Origin: Brotaphodocola sp003480315
GTDB lineage: Bacteria; Bacillota; Clostridia; Lachnospirales; Lachnospiraceae
DNA: 64,000 nucleotides
Strand: one strand, 5' to 3'
Assembly: GCF_964246085.1 (NCBI RefSeq)
Contig: NZ_CAXTPD010000003.1
A program made the position numbers and the translations under genes. This document shows, in pieces, positions 60,105 to 64,000 of this stretch (positions are counted from its first letter, which is position 1; the number at the start of each line of letters is the position of its first letter). Below the pieces are notes generated by a model, which saw only the letters and a program-made list of their open reading frames with translations, searched no databases and had not been told where the DNA came from.

Positions 60105-61345
60105 TATTCGCCTCCGTATAATTCTTCCCATTCTTCTAACGTCAACCGTGGCGTATGCCATGTTTCCTCAGAATTATCCTCGGAGGGTATAATTCGATTG
60201 GATACATATTGTACCCCGCCATCCTCCAAAGGACGAACCACAACCTCGTGGGCATATACTTTGGAATTTCCCGAATATGGAAATACCACATTAGCAGTAA
60301 GTGTAATTGTTCCATCACTGTTCTCCGTATACCCGATTACTTCTGAATATGGGTATTCCGGATACTCTACTTCTTCGAAGCCTCTCGGTTTGTATTCATA
60401 GGTCGAATCCTCCGAATCATAGACAGTTTTGGATTGCAGCGTTTCACTATCAATATTGAAATATTTCATAATAACGCTTTCAAATTCCTCTTTTGGAATC
60501 CGATAAACTGCACTGACTGACAAATTGTCATCTGCAACATAAGGAACATACTGACCATTCACTTTTGGATAAAGAATGTCATACATATCATAGAAATTCA
60601 AATCCCCAAAATCTTCTTCACTCCAATCCACAATAAACATATTATTCTGTTCAAAGCTGATTGGAAGAAGATATTTCCGACTCAGTTCCCTATATGTTTC
60701 ATCCAATGGCTGTACTCGTAATGCGGTATGCTCCTCTACTCCACTCAATGTAAGAACGTATAATTCTTCTGAAAACCAGACACCAGAAAACATCAGATAA
60801 CCTTCTTCTGTATAATTCCAATACTCTGCTTGATACCTCCCAGTAACTTCTTTCTGTATTTCTCCATTTTCGTATCCATAATAGCTTCTGACCACATCTA
60901 CATTTCCGTCTTTTGTATGCAAATCATATTTTACAAATCCGCCCAAATAACTGATTTCAAGAATTGTTAATTCTGCTTCTTCCTGTGCATCCACTTTTTT
61001 GCAAAATTCCAATACCTGCTCCGCTTCCGTCATATTCACTTGATTTCTGCTGTCAACAGCAGGATACCCGTTTTCTCCAAGACGATTTACAATACTCCGA
61101 ATTATTTCCAAATCATCTAACTTATTTTCCTCTGCTGCCTTGTCATAAAGATCTATGCAGATGTTTATAATTTCTTCTTCATTCTCCTGTTCTTCTTCTG
61201 AAACGTCCTGAACATCAATTACTGTTTCCGAAACTGTATCTTCTTCCGGTGGTGTATCGCTACACCCCGAAATACTAAACATCAGTACAAAACTAATGAC
61301 TGCTAAACCACTCTTCCAGAACCAGGCTGTCTTTCTTAACAACAT
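60104..61345 (-). CDS. PBP-linked lipoprotein, paralogue 1
   Basis: The 413-residue protein has a signal peptide and lipobox (MFSISGC, Cys about 28), an acidic linker (about 30-60) and the same two-part extracellular region as the other paralogues (LGGFVKYDLHTKDGNVDVV; KEEFESVIMKYFNIDSETLQ; SDGTITLTANVVFPYSG). Its start lies inside the end of the transpeptidase gene (53-base overlap) with a strong GAGGAGGAA site, so the two are tightly coupled. It may assist or localise the transpeptidase; that is inference. Confidence 0.87.
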   Translation of the reverse strand: MLLRKTAWFWKSGLAVISFVLMFSISGCSDTPPEEDTVSETVIDVQDVSEEEQENEEEIINICIDLYDKAAEENKLDDLEIIRSIVNRLGENGYPAVDSRNQVNMTEAEQVLEFCKKVDAQEEAELTILEISYLGGFVKYDLHTKDGNVDVVRSYYGYENGEIQKEVTGRYQAEYWNYTEEGYLMFSGVWFSEELYVLTLSGVEEHTALRVQPLDETYRELSRKYLLPISFEQNNMFIVDWSEEDFGDLNFYDMYDILYPKVNGQYVPYVADDNLSVSAVYRIPKEEFESVIMKYFNIDSETLQSKTVYDSEDSTYEYKPRGFEEVEYPEYPYSEVIGYTENSDGTITLTANVVFPYSGNSKVYAHEVVVRPLEDGGVQYVSNRIIPSEDNSEETWHTPRLTLEEWEELYGGE

Positions 61346-63410
61346 ATCCGCTTCCTCCTCTTCCTTTCACATCTTCTACCATACTGATAATCAATATAGG
61401 ACATTCTATATCTTTCTCTGCTGTGTAAATAGCAAACCATCCTAATTCCGTACCGGATGTATCCTCTTTCGATTCCTTAATTTCTGCTGTTCCTGTCTTT
61501 CCCGCCAATATAATGTCATCTCGATGGGCTGCATATCCGGTTCCGTTAGGATTATTCACAACCTTCTTTGTTCCTTCCAATACACGACTTGCTGTCTCGT
61601 TAGAAAAGGCACCCGGAATCCAATACTCAGCTTCCGCTTCATTCTGATATACCAAATAAGGCTTTATTACATTTCCCTCATTACAGAAAGCAGAATAAAT
61701 ACATGCCATATGCAACGGGTTCACTAAAATCTGTCCTTGTCCGTAACCGCTGTCAGCTAACTGTATTTCAGTTTCAATGCCTTCTGTATTGGAATACTGT
61801 GATTCTGCCATCTTAATCTCAAATGGTAGTTCCTCATTGAAACCAAGCCGTATCAAAGAATTCTCCAACTCATCCGATCCAATCTTTAATGCTGCTTTTG
61901 CGAAATAAATATTATCAGAATAAATCAAGGCATTCTCTAAAATGACTGGTTCATACGCATGAAGCGTTGTTACATGATATGAACCCCACGATGCATCTTT
62001 TTGCCAACTTAATCCTACGTTCCCGTAATCTTCCATTGGATCGATTGCTCCTGATTGTAAACCAATCGCAGCTATAATTGGTTTGAAGGTAGATCCCGGA
62101 CACCACACTTGCCGGAACCGATTATACATTGGCTTATTCTCATCCTCGTTAAGTACAGTCCACTGCTCACTCGATAATCCCATAATAAAATCGTTATTGT
62201 CATAGGCCGGTGTGCTGACCAAAGCCAATACCTCTCCGGTATAATGATTTATGGCTACCGAGCAGCTTTTATCTTCCTTAAACTGTTCGTACAAGGAAAC
62301 CTGCAAATCAGTATCTATCGTAAGCCGGATGTCCTGCCCATGCTGTACCAGGATACAAGCCAGTTCCTCCTTCTCTTTATCTTCCGAATTTACAATGTAA
62401 ATCCTGCAACCGTTCTGGCCTTTCAGTTCTTTCTCGAACAAGCCCTCCATTCCGCTTCTGCCGATTACACTATTGGCTGTATAACCTTCTCCTGCATGTT
62501 CCTCTAAATCTTCCGCAGTAGCGCTTTGAACATACCCGACCAAATGCGCAGCGGCTTCCCCTAATGGGTATTCACGCACTTCAACATCAGATATCATCAC
62601 TCCGGGAATCTCCAGCAACTTATCATGCCTTTCTTTCTCCTTTAAAACTTCTTCCTCTGGACTGATAGACATTAACTCAATTTCTTCCACTCTTGGAATC
62701 GTTTTAATAGGTACAAAAGAATCATCCTTTACCCACTTTGCAGACAGGTTCTTTTCTATCACTTCCGTTGTGATTTCCAATAGTCCTGCAATCTGTGCGA
62801 TTGCTTCCTCTCTGTTTTCCAACTTGCCCGGAACAATTCCAACTGAAGATGCTGTACCTTTTCCTGCAAGGACACGTCCGTTCCTATCCAGAATTTCTCC
62901 TCGCTCTGCCTGTGTAGTGGAAACTCTTACTTTATCTGCAGAAGTCAGATTAGGAAAAATCATGGAATCATCCCAAACCAATTTATATCCTTCTTCTCCA
63001 TTTATAAAAAATGCCTCATTCTCAAAGCTGATAGTTCCTGCCACTGTATCAAATGAAGTCAAATATGTTACTTTTTTATCTTCCTCCACATACTCGACAT
63101 TTTTTATCGACATGTTCTGCATTTCAATTCCCTCATAAATAGTGGAATTTCTCTTCAAAAAATCTTCCTTACTGATATATCCAGATGACTCCAAATCAAT
63201 CATTGCATACATTTCTTCGTATTCTTGTTTTGGAATATGCATCATATACTCTACTAAGATAGTATCTGGTGTTTTACACGCATTTTTTCTTTTATATAAT
63301 ACTGTTGCACTCACAACTACTCCAATCAAAGTAATTGTTAACATCAACACTATAATGCCCAACATTTTTCTATATCTTTGTATTCTTTTGGTTCTATGTT
63401 TTTCCTTCAT
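61293..63410 (-). CDS. MecA/PBP2a-like class B penicillin-binding protein
   Basis: The ATG at 63410 (MKEKHRTKRIQRYRK) lies four bases after GGAGGT and is preferred to 63422. The 705-residue protein has one membrane helix (about 17-39), a MecA_N/NTF2-like domain (about 45-155) and a dimerisation domain (AERGEILDRNGRVLAGKG; RSGMEGLFEKEL). The transpeptidase domain shows STFK (Ser440-Lys443), SDN (498-500) and KTG (638-640). This is the architecture of PBP2a and enterococcal PBP5, low-affinity enzymes that maintain crosslinking under beta-lactams. A BlaI-type promoter lies upstream, so it is probably beta-lactam-inducible. Confidence 0.92.
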   Translation of the reverse strand: MKEKHRTKRIQRYRKMLGIIVLMLTITLIGVVVSATVLYKRKNACKTPDTILVEYMMHIPKQEYEEMYAMIDLESSGYISKEDFLKRNSTIYEGIEMQNMSIKNVEYVEEDKKVTYLTSFDTVAGTISFENEAFFINGEEGYKLVWDDSMIFPNLTSADKVRVSTTQAERGEILDRNGRVLAGKGTASSVGIVPGKLENREEAIAQIAGLLEITTEVIEKNLSAKWVKDDSFVPIKTIPRVEEIELMSISPEEEVLKEKERHDKLLEIPGVMISDVEVREYPLGEAAAHLVGYVQSATAEDLEEHAGEGYTANSVIGRSGMEGLFEKELKGQNGCRIYIVNSEDKEKEELACILVQHGQDIRLTIDTDLQVSLYEQFKEDKSCSVAINHYTGEVLALVSTPAYDNNDFIMGLSSEQWTVLNEDENKPMYNRFRQVWCPGSTFKPIIAAIGLQSGAIDPMEDYGNVGLSWQKDASWGSYHVTTLHAYEPVILENALIYSDNIYFAKAALKIGSDELENSLIRLGFNEELPFEIKMAESQYSNTEGIETEIQLADSGYGQGQILVNPLHMACIYSAFCNEGNVIKPYLVYQNEAEAEYWIPGAFSNETASRVLEGTKKVVNNPNGTGYAAHRDDIILAGKTGTAEIKESKEDTSGTELGWFAIYTAEKDIECPILIISMVEDVKGRGGSGYVVKKDSLVLEEWFSSH

Positions 63411-63450
63411 CGTTACCTCCATTTCTTATTCGTATCAATGTACTACGCTT

Positions 63451-63535
63451 TATATATTACAAGTGTAAGATTTTAGGATAAAAAAATTTAATACCTTTCG
63501 TTATAAATATTACACCCGTAATATTTATCAGTCAA
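63451..63535 (-). promoter_or_regulatory. BlaI-type promoter and second operator of the transpeptidase operon
   Basis: On the minus strand TTGACT (63530-63535) and TAATAT (63507-63512) are 17 bases apart. The perfect dyad ATAAATATTAC (63503-63513) / GTAATATTTAT (63518-63528) covers them. A second dyad, TATTAC-N4-GTAAGA, lies at 63455-63470 downstream of the start. Two sites would give tight repression. Confidence 0.85.
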
Positions 63536-63550
63536 GTTCTTATTCAAAAA

Positions 63551-63588
63551 GACAGAACACAGCCACCAAAAGCCATGTTCTGCCTTAT
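63551..63588 (-). terminator. Terminator after the small transfer-assisting gene
   Basis: GGCAGAACATGGC and GCTGTGTTCTGTC pair imperfectly on the minus strand around TTTTGGTG and are followed by TTTTTG; the hairpin lies just after the stop at 63597. Confidence 0.7.
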
Positions 63589-63596
63589 GTTTGATG

Positions 63597-63824
63597 TTAC
63601 TCTGCCGCTACAAACTCCATCTTCATAAATTCATGATCCGTCAATTCCTTTAATTTTGCAAGGACACATAATGACAATTCAACCATCTCATCATCCTCCA
63701 GATGTTTCAGTGCTTTATCAATACCATTTATGACCTTTTTTCTGCCGCCCACATCTGAATCTATACCTTCTTCCATAAAAATACTGATTAAATTACTTTC
63801 TTCTACGGTAAATCTTTTATTCAT
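63597..63824 (-). CDS. Transposon-transfer-assisting-type small protein
   Basis: The 75-residue protein (MNKRFTVEESNLISIFM … LEDDEMVELSLCVLAKLKEL … EFVAAE) matches the small helical 'transposon-transfer assisting' family found in clostridial and Bacteroides-type mobile elements. The ATG at 63824 is used; a GTG directly before it (63827) is an alternative. It follows the DUF4316/YodL-like gene by three bases and is probably co-transcribed with it. Confidence 0.8.
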   Translation of the reverse strand: MNKRFTVEESNLISIFMEEGIDSDVGGRKKVINGIDKALKHLEDDEMVELSLCVLAKLKELTDHEFMKMEFVAAE

Positions 63825-63827
63825 CAC

Positions 63828-64000
63828 TTACATCTCCCTCTGACTTTTCTTTTCATTTTCTTGAACATCATGTTCTTTCGATTGCCCTTCTACCTGTGCC
63901 TTTTTCTCTGCAAGACGAGTTTTTAAGGAAACTCTTGCTGCAGACTTCTCATCCATTCTCTTATTTTCTTCCTTTTGGGCTTTCTCCCCGACACCGTTAT
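63828..64000 (-). CDS. C-terminal end of a DUF4316/YodL-like mobile-element protein, cut by window edge
   Basis: Only the last 56 codons are present (KAQKEENKRMDEKSAARVSL … LAEKKAQVEGQSKEHDVQ … stop at 63828-63830). The highly charged coiled-coil tail and its position before the transfer-assisting gene are typical of DUF4316/YodL-domain proteins of conjugative and mobilizable transposons. The catalytic or binding part lies outside the window. Confidence 0.65.
   Translation of the reverse strand, partial: NGVGEKAQKEENKRMDEKSAARVSLKTRLAEKKAQVEGQSKEHDVQENEKKSQREM

Noticed and set aside
61293..63410. Housekeeping PBP (FtsI or PBP2) rather than a resistance enzyme
   Set aside because: The NTF2-like MecA_N domain before the dimerisation domain, the BlaI-type promoter and the location in a mobile element are not typical of FtsI; kept as PBP2a-like but with biochemical proof lacking.
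1..64000. tRNA or rRNA genes, which often flank integrated elements
   Set aside because: No cloverleaf-like or rRNA-like sequence was noticed on either strand; a tRNAscan-type search would be decisive.

Overview
The window looks like a stretch of a gut Clostridia chromosome, most likely Lachnospiraceae. The evidence is the style of the metG 3' fragment, the many regulator/ABC cassettes, a MarathonRT-like group II intron maturase, and the mobile-element genes. Almost everything is accessory DNA. Two integrated elements lie back to back around the metG remnant (42241-42843). The left one ends in a rightward Tn916-type xis/int pair (40627-42112). The right one begins with its own leftward tyrosine integrase (42912-44144) and runs past the window end.

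Left element, 1-42230. Positions 1-5424 hold a truncated response regulator, a PadR/DUF2812/SnoaL-like operon, a GntR/ABC operon and a tandem-receiver protein. Positions 5465-8736 are a group II (probably IIC) intron inserted directly behind a transcription terminator; its maturase gene is itself split by a 1380-bp IS3-family element with a 3-bp target duplication. Positions 8781-19150 are a peptide-sensing/export cluster: one MacB/Bce-type ATPase, three paralogous FtsX permeases, a histidine kinase and a response regulator, with a repeated box in front of each unit. Positions 19299-24735 are a second detoxification cassette of the lantibiotic-immunity (Cpr/Nis/Mut FEG-like) type with its own two-component system and four perfect 11-bp operator repeats. 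Positions 24860-30070 are three genes I do not recognise. Positions 30181-39883 are a leftward replication/recombination operon (YqaJ nuclease, RecD2 helicase, a possible annealing protein, primase, NAD ligase) with a strong promoter and a structured leader.

Right element, 42850-64000. It carries an integrase, an excisionase-like protein, a candidate oriT, MobC and a MOBP-type relaxase, then a beta-lactam module: blaI-blaR1, a class A beta-lactamase, a class D beta-lactamase and a MecA/PBP2a-like transpeptidase. A run of paralogous lipoproteins of unknown role is co-operonic with the transpeptidase. The blaI, class A and PBP promoters share dyads of the form TATTAC-N4-GTAA, so BlaI probably controls all three. 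The architecture resembles the staphylococcal mec/bla system but is carried on a mobilizable element of a gut anaerobe. One lipoprotein gene of the PBP operon has been cut in two by a 4.5-kb AT-rich island that brought in both beta-lactamases; the two halves can be rejoined exactly across a 5-bp duplicated CATAT. A transposon-transfer-assisting small protein and the tail of a DUF4316/YodL-like protein close the window.

No tRNA, rRNA or CRISPR array was seen. All family assignments are from reading motifs by eye; none was checked against a database.
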